Source: Cytospora piceicola
Lineage: Eukaryota > Ascomycota > Sordariomycetes > Diaporthales > Cytosporaceae
Length of the DNA: 64,000 nt
Assembly: GCA_023375675.1 (NCBI GenBank)
Contig: JALQBC010000001.1
Span: forward strand, 434,001 to 498,000
Direction: 5' to 3'
Of this stretch, positions 1 to 11,754 are shown piece by piece (positions within the stretch are counted from its first letter, which is position 1; each line of letters begins with the position of its first letter). Made by a program: the position numbers and the translations under genes. Under the pieces are notes generated by a model. It was not told the DNA's origin and did no database searches. It saw only the letters and a list, made by a program, of their open reading frames with translations.

Positions 1-1
1 G

Positions 2-232
2 CTGGTGCCAAGGTCTGAGGGTGATGCTTCGGGTGGGCTCTTCAGGGACTTAGAAGACGAGGAGCTTGTAACCATCTCGAAGCAGATAGGCAGTCACATG
101 GAGAGCATGAAGGGCAACCTGCAGCAGATTGGCGGCGTCGTGCCTGCTATCGTCAAGGGCAAGGCCGCGCTGCAGCAAGTGTTGCTCAAGCATCTGGACG
201 ATGAGCAGTACGAGCGTGTCTTGGTTGGATAG
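2..232 (+). CDS. C-terminal fragment of an unidentified protein
   Basis: The frame is open from the window edge to TAG at 230-232, so about 76 C-terminal residues of a gene starting outside the window are visible. They are hydrophilic and look helical: an acidic stretch, then a segment with Ile/Leu/Met spaced as in a coiled coil, ending in a hydrophobic VLVG. The first ATG in frame is internal, so no start is claimed. I do not recognise the family. Structural coiled-coil proteins such as nucleoporin or kinetochore subunits would fit this kind of tail, but that is a guess from style only. Confidence 0.55.
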   Translation: MVPRSEGDASGGLFRDLEDEELVTISKQIGSHMESMKGNLQQIGGVVPAIVKGKAALQQVLLKHLDDEQYERVLVG

Positions 233-1794
233 TGGAGGGGAGGGGACCACCCCTGACGTCTCGCACCTTGTACGATAACCAAATGTTGATGACTGTATGA
301 GCCACCACGACGGGTATATCTCTGTGTCAGAAACTTTTTAGCCTCGTGCGTCTTGGCCAGAAACGAGTCATACTGCTGCATACTGGCCGGGTGGCTACTA
401 GCAAGTCTTGGGTTGGTGTGATAAACTCCAGCCACTGCAGGCCAGATCTAGCGCTAACTTGGCACTGCAGGGACTATATTACTACACAGTAGTATTAATT
501 GGGAACTATAGGAGGATTCAAGGGCCGGTCCTCGGGTCGTTCACGGAAAGGAAATATGGCGAGGTTCTGGACCAGAAGCAAGTACCATCCAGGCCGCCAT
601 AAGGTACTCTTTGAAGGGAACGCTTTAAAGGGCACAACTTGGAAAATGGCCGAAGTCTGACCAGTTGACCGACGTAGCACCCAGCTTTGTTGATTGTGTG
701 AGTGGAAGAGAGGACCGACCAACCAGGACGTGTTCGGCCGGATGAGCGGACGCGATGGATTCTCACGCAGCAGCACTTGAGCGTATTTGGTCGTACGACT
801 GCAGCCTCGCGCACACACGGTGCTGATTGCGCCATACATATCTGGGTACATAGCATCCAGTTGTAATAGTTGATTAGTACATACTACATCCAGTACTAAG
901 TATGCCCAGATTTTAAGCCTTTGCCATTGGCAATTGAGTGACGTGCCTCTTCATGGCACATAAACAATCTCACAGACGGTGAGAAACCTTGGCATGTATC
1001 ATACGTACATCCTTAAGTACCTATATGCTGCTGATGATCGACACTTCCGAGGAGAATCACCTCGTTCTACCAGTAAAAAAGGTCCCAGAATGCCACAAAA
1101 TGCCACAACAGTGTTGAACTTACCTAATACTTAAGGTGTTAGCCGGCCCACGGGGAGCTAGGTACAACCAATAACAGTAGTAACCACCTACTTATGTAGT
1201 ACCCCTCCCCAGCCCCTCCTTGCCCCTCCAAAAGGTCCCTGTTTGCACTGGCAAATGGTAAGCGGCTTCGGACCCCGACTCTTCACCCTTCCTGTGTTAA
1301 AGTGCCAGTTCTGCAAGGTAGTGTTTTCCTGACCTTCCCCCACCCTTGTCTAGCGGCTACCCTTGTGCTTCCTTCTTCCCCTCCTCCCCACCTCGTCCCC
1401 CAGCTCCAGAAAGCCAGCTCTCTCACACGGACCCACACATACTCCCGACCCGTCATCCAGTATAATTGGCTTCCTCCCTTCTTCTCCCCCCTCGACACTC
1501 GGTAACTTTTTCTTCTCCTCTCTTATATTCTTTCCTCCCTATCCCATCTTCACCATTCCACTCTTCTCTCCAAAGCATCTTTTCCTACGGGTGTGGAGAG
1601 CAAAAACGACTACGAATAGATCGTACCTGTACGTGTTTGTCCCCCTCCTCCGCTTCATCCATAAAACCCGGTTCTACCAAACAAACTCTGTTCACCACCC
1701 TAAAAATCCGGCATGCTGACTTTCAAAACAATACAACAGAGCTCAGAAGAATTATTCAATTGCTCCTGTCGAGCTATCGACAAGTTCAGTCATC
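233..1794. other. Intergenic region and MET6 upstream/leader
   Basis: No supportable gene. The proximal 470 bases (about 1,320-1,790) are strongly pyrimidine-rich on the + strand, which is typical of promoters and 5' leaders of highly expressed genes in filamentous ascomycetes. Several overlapping short ORFs here on both strands are compositional by-products of the CT tracts. Confidence 0.5.
1320..1794 (+). promoter_or_regulatory. Pyrimidine-rich promoter/leader of MET6
   Basis: Long C/T runs on the coding strand lead directly to the MET6 ATG, with CA-rich bases just before the start. CT tracts near transcription starts are a known feature of strong filamentous-fungal promoters. The transcription start itself cannot be placed. 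Confidence 0.4.
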
Positions 1795-4242
1795 ATGGTT
1801 CAATCAGCCATCCTCGGTTTCCCCCGCATCGGTGTTAACCGTGACCTGAAGAAGGCTACCGAAGCTTGTGAGTCAGCCCATTGCATTGCATTGCATTGCT
1901 CAATTGCCCCACTGGGTATCCACTGGCCATAAATGCTGACTTGTAACAGACTGGGGCGGCAAGATCTCTCAGGATGAGCTCCTCGCTGAGGCCAAGAGGC
2001 TCAGACTTGCACACTGGAAGATCCAGAAGGATGCCGGTGTCGACATCATCCCCTCCAACGACTTCGCTCTGTACGACCAGGTCCTGAGCCACATCCAGGA
2101 CTTCGGTGTAAGTTTGATTCTGCGTTGGATTTCTCTATTCATGATTTTGTTGCTGACCATGACTCTTTCCAGGCCGTTCCTGAGCGTTATGCCGGCTCCA
2201 AGCTGAACCGTGTCGATGAATACTTCGCTATGGGTCGTGGTCACCAGAAGGATGGTGTCGACGTTCCCGCTCTGGAGATGGTTAAGTGGTTTGACTCCAA
2301 CTACCACTACGTCAAGCCTACTCTTCAGGACAACCAGACCTTCAAGCTGGCTGCCAACCCCAAGGCCGTCCTCGAGTTCCAGGAGGCCAAGGAGGCTGGT
2401 ATCGAGACCCGCCCCGTCCTTGTTGGACCTGTCTCTTTCCTCCACCTCGGCAAGGCCGACCGTGACCAGAGCGTTGACCCCATTGACCTGCTCGAGAAGC
2501 TTCTGCCTGTTTACGAGGAGCTCCTCACCCAGCTGAAGGCTGCCGGTGCCACCACTGTCCAGATCGACGAGCCCATCTTGGTTCTCGACCTTCCTTCCAA
2601 GGCCAAGGCCGCTTTCAAGCCCACATACGAGAAGCTCGCCAGCCTGGGTGACAAGATCCCCAACCTTGTCTTCACCACTTACTTCGGTGACATCGTCCAC
2701 AACTTGGAGGCTGTGCCCAAGGATGTGTACGCTGTCCACGTCGACCTTGTCCGTAACCCTGAGCAGCTCGAGACCGTCATTGGTGCCCTGGGCCCCAAGA
2801 CCATCCTGTCTGCTGGTGTGGTAGACGGCCGAAACATCTGGAAGACCAACTTCAAGCGTGCCATTGAGACTGTCGAGTCTGCAACTCAGAAGCTGGGTGC
2901 TGAGCGCGTCATTGTCGCCACTTCCGCTTCTCTCCTCCACACTCCCCACACCCTCGCCAGCGAGAAGAAGCTCGACCCCGAGATCGCTGACTGGTTCTCT
3001 TTCGCGTCTGAGAAGGCCGTCGAGGTCGCCATCATTGCCAAGGCTGTTACCGAGGGTCCTGCCTCCGTCCGTGAGCAGCTCGAGGCCAACGCCAAGTCCG
3101 TCCAGGCTCGTGCCACCTCCACCCGCACCAACGACCCCAAGGTCAAGGATCGCCAGGCCAAGGTCGCCGAGTCCGACTACGAGCGCAAGAACGTGTTCAC
3201 CGAGAGAATCGCTCAACAGCAGAAGAAGCTGAACTTGCCTCTCTTCCCCACCACCACCATCGGCTCCTTCCCCCAGACCAAGGAGATCCGTCTCCAGCGC
3301 AACAAGTTCACCAAGGGCGAGATCACTGCTGCTGAGTACGACAGATTCATTGAGCAAGAGATTGAGATGAACGTCAAGATCCAGGAGGAGCTTGGCCTCG
3401 ACGTCTTCGTTCACGGAGAGCCTGAGCGTAACGACATGGTGCAGTTCTTCGGTGAGCGCATGGACGGCTACGCCTTCACTACCCACGCCTGGGTTCAGAG
3501 CTACGGTTCCCGTTGCGTGCGTCCCCCCATCATCGTTGGTGACATCTCTCGTCCCCACCCCATGACGGTCAAGGAGTCCAAGTACGCCGTGTCCGTCTCC
3601 AAGAAGCCCATGAAGGGTATGTTGACTGGACCCGTCACTTGCCTCCGGTGGTCCTTCCCTCGTGACGACGTTCACCAGTCCGTCCAGGCCGAGCAGCTTG
3701 CTCTGGCTCTCCGTGACGAAGTTGTCGACCTCGAGAAGGCCGGCATCGACGTCATCCAGGTCGATGAGCCTGCCCTGCGTGAGGGTCTGCCCCTCCGCTC
3801 CGGCAAGGAGCGTGAGGCCTACCTGGAGTGGGCCGTCAAGGCTTTCAAGCTGTCCACCGCTGGCGTTGAGGACGCTACCCAGATCCACTCCCACTTCTGT
3901 TACTCCGAGTTCCAGGACTTCTTCCACGCCATTTCGGCCCTGGATGCCGATGTCCTGTCCATCGAGAACAGCAAGTCCGATGCCAAGCTGCTCAAGGTCT
4001 TTGTCGACTCTGCCTACCCTCGCCACATCGGACCTGGTGTCTACGACATCCACTCCCCTCGTGTCCCCAGCGAGGAGGAGATCAAGGTCCGCATCGAGGA
4101 GATGCTGCAGTTCCTCAAGCCTGAGCAGCTCTGGATCGACCCTGACTGTGGTCTCAAGACCCGTCAGTGGAAGGAGACCAAGGAGGCCCTGTCCAACATG
4201 GTCAGCGCCGCCAAGTACTTCCGTTCCAAGTACGCCAACTAA
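1795..4242 (+). CDS. MET6: Cobalamin-independent methionine synthase
   Basis: This enzyme transfers the methyl group of 5-methyltetrahydrofolate (polyglutamate) to homocysteine to make methionine in the cytosol. I read three exons, 1795-1867, 1950-2107 and 2173-4242, joined at GTGAGT and GTAAGT donors with AG acceptors, giving 766 residues, the usual length for fungal Met6. The start ATG opens with MVQSAILGFPRIG, the conserved N-terminal block. The zinc/homocysteine site is intact: His651 and Cys653 in the HSHFCYSEF block, Glu675 in SIENSKSD, and a Cys near 736 in WIDPDCGLKTR. Codon use is biased to C-ending codons, as in highly expressed fungal genes. The 759-residue open frame on the opposite strand is a by-product of that bias. 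Confidence 0.97.
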
Positions 4243-5577
4243 ATTCATTCAACACAATGTCTGCCCAGGGTGGCAAGACGAATTAATGGGGACGTTCCGG
4301 TTTGACGGAAGATGTGTCTAATGTGGCCGGATTTGCAAATCCGGCCATCGACTTCAACATCGGCGTTCATGACAAAAGGCTTCGGGTTTTTCGAGCCATG
4401 ACGATTTTAGCGAGGCTTTGTTTTTTCAACCAAAAGGGCATTTAGGGAAGAGGTGAACGGCGCAAAAACAATTCAACATATACCCATACAGGCATTGTCG
4501 GGCAAAAGGGGGGGGCAGGGAATTCATGAAATCGATAGAATACCCTCAACGGGACTATCATCTTGGGGTCGGGTCCAAAAACAGAGACCCGACGGCGTTA
4601 AGGATTTGAGAAATGATCTCATCATCATGAGAATGAAGTCGCTGCCGCTCAGGAGACACACCATGGCCATGTATCGGGTAGTAAGAAGGAGGTATTGATG
4701 AAAGGGAAGCAGGTAGAAACTTGTGACTGTATCTGGTTCATCAACCGAGCCAGATACCCAATCAATCACCCTTACTGGCAAAACACAAAATCTGTTCCAT
4801 CGTTTGTTGGTTCTCGAACCAAATGTGATCTTGGTTGTGATCTTGACTTGACATGGCTGACCGACGGTGGACGATGGAATGTTGCCCATCCCGACCACAG
4901 AGTAAAGGGATCCGACCCCCAGGGCTTGAGCATTCCAGAAGAGTAAGCACACAAGTTCCTGGCGGAAGAAACGTTTGACGTCTCCCGTTTTCCGTACACG
5001 AACCTCACTCTTTATCCTCTCACTCGCACATCTCACGCACATCTCATATCACAAATTTTAAGAAGTCAAGTAATTAAGTCTCGAACAATGCATTGATTTA
5101 AATTTTCTGTACAATCCGCCGAAGACAAGAGAGGACCAAAGGACAAGACTTCCCGCAAGCATAAAAACATAACAGGTGTGCCAGGAATTCTGTAAATTGA
5201 TCAAGTCCCTTACCAACAACCGCTCTCGAAGAAAACCCCCGGAAAAAGGGGCCCTCAACAACAAACACTACTGCTACTACAACGATCTACAAGAAGTTTT
5301 TTTCTCAAATTCTTGCGCCGAGGCGCAAAAATGTAGAGGAGAAAAAAAAAAAAGAAGAGTTTGTTTTGTCCCAAATCCTTGTATCTCGCCTTTCACTCCT
5401 AAAAAAGCGTAACAAAAGAAAAAGGTGTTTTGAGATACAAAGATCCAAGTCCAGTCATGGTCACATACTAAGTTCCAACCCCCGCGTCTGATTTCATCCA
5501 TCCATCCGCGCGTCTCATATACCTCCGCACATCAACCTCACTCTCACCAACTCAGCCCCCTTGGAGGGAAGAGCAGT
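4243..5577. other. Intergenic region between convergent genes
   Basis: This 1.3 kb lies between the 3' ends of MET6 and the surface-protein gene on the opposite strand, so it should hold both 3' UTRs. There are A-rich runs near 5,341-5,352. No ORF has coding character. Confidence 0.5.
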
Positions 5578-7034
5578 CTAGTGCAGCTTGGCGAACCGGC
5601 TCTTCATGGCGGCGCCGGTGGGGTAGGCAGACCCGGTCGCGTTGGACCCGGTGGGGGCGGCTGGCACGACGGTGGCCGTGACCGTCTCCTCGGGGCACGA
5701 GTCGTCATCGTCGTCGTCGCCAGAGGAGGCGTCGTCGCCCTCACCGTCGGAACCGTCGTCATCGCAGGTGTCGTCGTCGTCGTCGTCGCCAGATGAGGCG
5801 GCGGCAGACGTGGTGGTGGCGGCGTCAGAGGTGGCGGCGGCGGCAACGGCAGCAGCAGTGGTGGAAGCTAGAGAACAGAGATCAGTCAGCATATATTGTT
5901 CGGATCGGGCATCAGAGAGTTAGGGGGCGCAAGAAGGTGAAACGTACGAGAAGCGGCGTTGCCAGCAACGGCGGCGGCGCTGGTGGCCTCGGATGATGAT
6001 CCGACGGTCACGTAGACGGTGGAGGCCGCGGCGGTGACGGTGACGGTGGCGGCATCGGCGCAGGAGCACTCCTCAGAGCCGGAGCCGGACCCAGAGTCGG
6101 AGCTGGACCCAGAGTCGGAGCCGGAGCCGGAAACGGAGTTACCGGCAGTGTCGACGGGGGAGGACGCGCTCGTGGACGAGGCAGAGCCGGAGGCGACGAC
6201 CTGGGTCAGGGTGGCGGTCTTGGTGCCGGTGCTGTACTGGGTGGTGGTGGAGACTCCCAGGGTGGTGGTCTTCTCGCCGGAGGAGCCGACGGGGGACGAG
6301 CCCTCGGTCTCCTCGGGGCTGGTCTCGCTGACGATGACCGTCTTGGTCACGGGGACGGAGCTGACAAAGGTGCTGTAGTAGGTCGAGGTGGAGAGCTCGA
6401 CGCTGCCGGCTCCGGACCCGGATCCGGCGTTGGTGATGGTAACGGTGACGGGGATGGCAGTGCTCAGGGTCTGCACGGCAGTGGAGACGATGAGGGAGGT
6501 CTCAGCCTCGCACTCGTCATCACCCGCCTCGGAGGTGGCCTCGGGGGAGGCGGCGGAGATGGCAGAAGGGGCGCTGGTGATTGCGGGAGCGCTGACATAG
6601 CCCGAGGGGCCGAGGCTGAGGCTAGATGCGGCCGGCGAAGCACCGCCGGTCGTGGAAGCAGCCAGCGTGTGGCCGGTGATTCCACCGGTGGCGGCAACCG
6701 AGAGGATGCTCGACGAGGCAGCCTCGGCGGCCGTGACGGGGCAGATGGTGGTGGCGAGCTGGATGACGTCGGTAACGATGACGGTAGACACCTGCTCGGG
6801 AGCCGAGGAGGCCAGGTTGGACAGGGAAGCAGAGTTGGCCGGGCAGTCGGTGACGGTGGCGGCACAGCTCAGGACGGTCCGCATGGAGGTGGTCAGGACC
6901 GTCAGGGTGGTGAGCTCCTCAGCAGCGGACGTCGACTCGTTTGTTCGGCGGTAGTTGAAGTGAGGGTGGCGGGGGTAGGAGGTGGCAGAAGCCAGGGTCG
7001 CGAGACCCAGGGATGCGGCGAGAACGGCCTTCAT
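5578..7034 (-). CDS. Ser/Thr-rich secreted surface protein
   Basis: Two exons, 7034-5948 and 5867-5578 on the - strand, join across an 80-nt intron (GTACGT donor) and give 458 residues. The N-terminus is a clear signal peptide (MKAVLAASLGLATLASA). The rest is dominated by Ser, Thr, Ala and Val, with repeated TVTVT/STVYVTV-type blocks, Gly-Ser linkers and a few Cys, as in O-glycosylated cell-wall or adhesin-like proteins. The C-terminal exon holds two acidic clusters, each with a run of six Asp, one followed by TCDDDGSDGEGDD and the other by SCPEE. The end (KSRFAKLH) is basic and not hydrophobic, so a GPI anchor is not evident. No enzymatic domain is recognised. Confidence 0.8.
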
Positions 7035-10000
7035 CTTGTCTTCGGATTCAGTTTACTGGTTCGGGTTCGAGGGTATTTTCTTCGGTTTCGATGCTCTTCG
7101 GGAGTTGAGAGAAAGATCGTGGGGGTTGGCTGATCAGCGACAATGAATGGAAGTCAATTCCGGGAAGGAGGGCAGACGCAGTATGCACGCTCGTTCGATA
7201 AAAGAAGGTATTGGGGTTGGAAAGGAATGAGTAGCTAAGCTGCAGTTGCTTGCCGAGAGAGACGCTGTTCAAAAAGAATGACGGGGGAGATAGTGATCGT
7301 GGACAGGCTCCGTTCGAGGTGAGGAGAGAAGGAGAGAAATATACGACACCGCGAACGGGCGGCCCCCAGCCCTTTTGAGCAGAGCGGCCTGCAGGAGGGT
7401 GTGGCACCTCTTCCGGTGATGGTCCCATTCGACGAGTCCGTAAATTCGTTCAGGAGCCACTATGTGAGGGCAGTCCGGGATGTCTGCATGATCCAGGACC
7501 AGGAGCGGGTCCTCAGCACTGGCTCCTGTGGCTGTCAGGCCTGTTGGAACCTACCGTGCCCGGGTATACTTAGGAACAATCCTTAATCAATGTGCTGATC
7601 CACCGTCTAGACCAAAGTGGGTGGGCTTGCGTGTTGCTGGGGCCAATGGGCGAGCAGCCCTCAGCTGCAAAAGAATTGATGCACTGGTACGAGCGGAGTG
7701 AGACGTGATGTTCCTCGGCGCAAGTAAAGGTACCAGGACTGGGAGCCGCCCTGTCAAGGCAGGGCACCCCTGATAGTATTCAGGGGCAAATGCAGGAACG
7801 GGCGCCGCATGAGGGTGACATGGCCCAATCATGGTCCTGAACTGCACCCTGATCTGGTAGGCAACATGGGATCGTTCCATTGCCAAGGAGACGCAAATTG
7901 ACCGGAGGGGTGGCCAACAGAACCATCGTTTTCCATCTTCAAGGGCAGGCCATGTCGTTGTCCAACAGGTTTAAATGCACACCGTACCCACCGCCCGTTC
8001 GGATGAAGCGTGTGTCTAGCGGTACCTGATGAGATGAGCTGGTAATCCCTCAGTGCAATGAACGTTGTGATATGACTGCTCTCACCAGCAATTGCATCGA
8101 TCTTTGTTGCGCTCTTGGTGGCGGGGCCACTTCAGAATCTTCATCCAGGGGTGGCATCGGCTGGTGGAGGCCGCCATGGCGCCGAGAACAGCCTTGTGGG
8201 AATTACCAAGATTATATTTTCATAACCACTGATCTCCCCAGGGGTTTGGTGCTATGCAAGTGCGTTCTCGATTAGTATTCCTGTGAGCGAAGATCAGGCC
8301 TGATGATCCGGGGAGATTCTTGATGGAATGGAGTCCAAACAAAGTTGATGCGCGAGGCTAAGGTCTGGTCTTCCATTTTCCATTTCCCCCGACGGTTCTC
8401 CCGCTGTACTATCACTCACTGCTACACGTGTATGTAGTGGTAGGATGGCAGGATGTCTCACAGATCCTTTCCCCTCCCCTGGTGGCCAGGCGGGTGGGTA
8501 CTATACTCGGTGTGTCTGTGTTCCCTTCCAGCCTTCTAGACTCTTGAATTTGCCCCTCTGCCTCTCACGACTCCTGTCGTGTCCCGTTCGGCGGCAAACA
8601 CAAGGAAGGGCTCGGGTCCAGTAGTGCTTGATTTGACGTCTATCCCTGGCTTCCTTGGTCCCATGGAGATGAATCATCTTCTCAGACCTGGAGGCTGGTT
8701 GCACAATTGCACAATTGCACGGACGGACGGGTGCCACGGCACGGAAAGGATACCATCATAGTAAGTGTAAGTGGATAGTGGACCTCTGTTTCCGCTTTTG
8801 CATGGTTTAAGAAAGAGGCCCGTCAGGGCGTCTTGATGGTGCCCGTGCCAGCCGTGTGTCATGACAGCGGGAGAAGCATCTAGTGTGTATCGATCGCTCT
8901 TCTGGGAACTTGGGGGGTGGCGACACATGCTCTTTGGATTTATGAGCAAAGCATTTTGGTTTGAACTGTTGTGTTTCGCATATGTAGCATTGGCTCATCG
9001 GGCTTGTGTGTGTTGTATTGTATTATATTGTATGGTGTCGTCGGACTTCAGGCTACGGTGAAATGAAGATGGCCATTGGTGGAGCATGGAGTTCGAGATC
9101 AAATATCACGGCCTGCCATCTGGTCTGATCCGGTGCTGTCAAGTTCTGCACTCAGACCAAGTGTTGAACCCAGCAGAGTCGACTGGCAGGACTGGTCGAG
9201 AGTCCAGACTGACAGGCCCACCGAAATCGGGAGATTGGCAGAGACGAAGATGCTTGCAAGGTTGGTCTCCAGATCTTCGTTTGTCGATCATCAACCACGA
9301 TGATATCTTTGCGCGTGTGTTGCCAAAGCCAGAAACAGAAACAGAAACAGGCACAGGCACAGACCAGACACAGACACATCCATGGATGTTGAGGCATACA
9401 TCGGTAGGTACGTAGTATACTGTGTGTTGCATCGTACATGATAGAATGGAATGCTGAAGAAGAGTCGAGATTTGCAGGAGCATGTTTCCCTGCCTGGGAC
9501 TGTATCAGGGAGCAGCAGGGAGCAGGGAGCAGGGAGCAGAGTGCAGGGTGCAGGGTGCAGGGAGGGGCCAGGGGCGAGAAAAGGAGACCGACCGAGCGAG
9601 GCAAGGCGTGCCTGGCTTGCAGAAAGTTGTTGTTTCACGGGGCCAAGCCGCAATTTCCCCACGCCGGTGGGGCCTAAGAAAGGGCCTGAGTGCCTGGATG
9701 CCCGCCTGGACTCTGGCAGGGGTATGCCCTGCTGACACCTAATCTGTACACGCCCCCCCTCGTAAAAGCCCTCAAAGTTCCCCCTCCCCTCAACCACAGC
9801 ACTTACTACCTACCTAGGTACTTACTTAGTAGGTAAGTAGGTAAGTATGTATGGTAACTCAATCTGACAGTCTGACAGTCTGTGAGCGACAGCATCAGCA
9901 TTTAGGTCCTTCCTTCAGAGGGCACATCCCGTGATCCCGTAACAACAACAACACAACAACAACAACAACAACCTTGCTCCCAGGTCGACCAACAACCATG

Positions 10001-11754
10001 ATTGATGAAATGAGGTCCCCCATCCCCACCCACTTTCTTTCCCCGCCACAACGGTGAACGGACAAGTGCCTCATCAATATGTACAGACCGCATCTGTCAT
10101 CTAGGCTAGCCCATGTTGGTGTCGTCGTGTCGTCTCCTTGCCAGGATTTATCTACACGTGTACCAGGCATCGTCGCAGAATGATTGATTTGATCATGGAA
10201 CAATCACGGCTTCGATACCCGAAGCTGCCTCCTCCCCTTTCCCCCCCTTTTCGTCTACTGATCGATTTGTTGATGGGCTGTCATTTCATTTCCATGGAAC
10301 AATCATGATTTCCCCGGCCTTCTTTCCCCATGAGTTAAATATTCACAGTACTTGGTGAACTAGCCAGCCTACTTGGCCCGAATCGATCAACGAGATGGAT
10401 CTCTTCAATCTCCTCGGCTGAGCAAGTCTAGCTTAGTACATACAGACAAAGGCCTACACTACAGTACCTGGCTGAGTACGAGCAAGGCTCCTGGCCAGGA
10501 ACCAAACCCTTGTCGACTTTTCAACACGAAGGAGCCCTAGCGGCTGGCCGTATTGGACCCGGATACGATGGACAAGTGTCCTCCTTGATGGAGACCAAAC
10601 AAAACTCTATCATCAATATCAGACCCAGTCACCCAGGGTCTAAGGGCGGTCGGTCGCCGTCTGCTCAAAGGAAGCATACATACGGCAAAGGTGTTGTCTC
10701 CCGTACGACACGCGGGCATTTGCTCACCGCCGTCAACGCACAGAACCTTTCTTTGAGACACACGAGGTTAGGTCCAATAAGAAGACGAAGCCAGGTGCAA
10801 TGGCCTGAATGGTTGGCTGGCAGGCTGGCAGGCTGGCTCAGGCTGAGCAAACGAAAGAGGACATGTACTTGCTGCAGTGTAGCCTTCTCCGTGTAACACC
10901 CCCTTGCCGCCTGCCAAAGGAGAAGCATCGTAGCCGGTGCTGTCGCCAACCGTCCTCCTCTCCCGCCCGCCCTCCTTTCCCCTCCCTCGTGAAAGAATCG
11001 TCGCCGGTGACATCACCGTGCAACATGTATTTGGATTGGACAGAGGCGTTTGCCTTGATATTTGGGATGTGATGTCTTGCTCCTGGTGTCGTGGTCTGAG
11101 TACTGGTCTGCCAGTCAATGAACGCCAAACATTTCAGGCGGTACCTCAAATTCGAGAAAGAAGTTACAAGAAGTATAATAAGGTTGCTGCTTCTCCCCGG
11201 TTCTGAGTATGGTATCAACATCGAATACAACATCCTCCACCTACTTGACCAAGACTAGCAACATATCATCTTGCACTCACTCACGCCTCATCTCAACATG
11301 ACTGACTTCCAATGTCGACACCCCACCGACCTCCGTCTTCTTTGGTGGCCATGGACATCTTTCGTACGATGCCGTTGCTAAGCCTGTCTCCATCACATAG
11401 AATATCTCCTCCTCTTGTCCTCTCTCTACTTCTCGTTTTCTTTCTTTCTTCTTTCTCGTCAGTTCCCGATTCCTGATTCTCCAGAGACTACACATCCTCC
11501 GTCGTAGTTGTGGGATGATCACCCGTTCGGCTGCGGGACTGAGGCGCTCCTCTATCTCTCCTCACCGAAGCGGGACAGCTCTATATATACACACCAATTT
11601 TGCAAAATGAGGTTTCTTTGCGGACTCCATGAAGTCTGACAAAGAGTGAGTATTCTCCGGCCTGCCTGCTGCGACCCCATCACTGACTGACAAGAGTAGA
11701 ACCTCCCCCATTGAACAGGTCAAACCGACCAACACCAACTGCACCATACCGTCG
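7035..11754. other. 4.7 kb stretch without a supportable gene
   Basis: Only short ORFs occur, overlapping on both strands, with no coding periodicity I can defend. The stretch holds simple repeats: a GAAACA/GCACAG run near 9,330-9,365, a GGGAGCA/GGGTGCA run near 9,510-9,560, an AAC run near 9,937-9,972, and a TACCTAGGTA/GTAAGTAG island near 9,805-9,850. It may hold regulatory DNA, a non-coding transcript or a small multi-exon gene I cannot resolve. Confidence 0.45.
9937..9972. repeat. (AAC)n microsatellite
   Basis: A run of AAC triplets with one interruption lies in the long gene-poor stretch. Confidence 0.8.

Noticed and set aside
1969..4248. A 759-codon open frame opposite MET6
   Set aside because: It mirrors the strongly biased codon use of MET6. 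MET6 has intact catalytic residues and introns, and the antisense product has no sensible composition.
9139..9797. Overlapping ORFs of 100-170 codons on the - strand near 9.1-9.8 kb
   Set aside because: They run through simple repeats, overlap each other in several frames, and have no domain, signal or codon bias.
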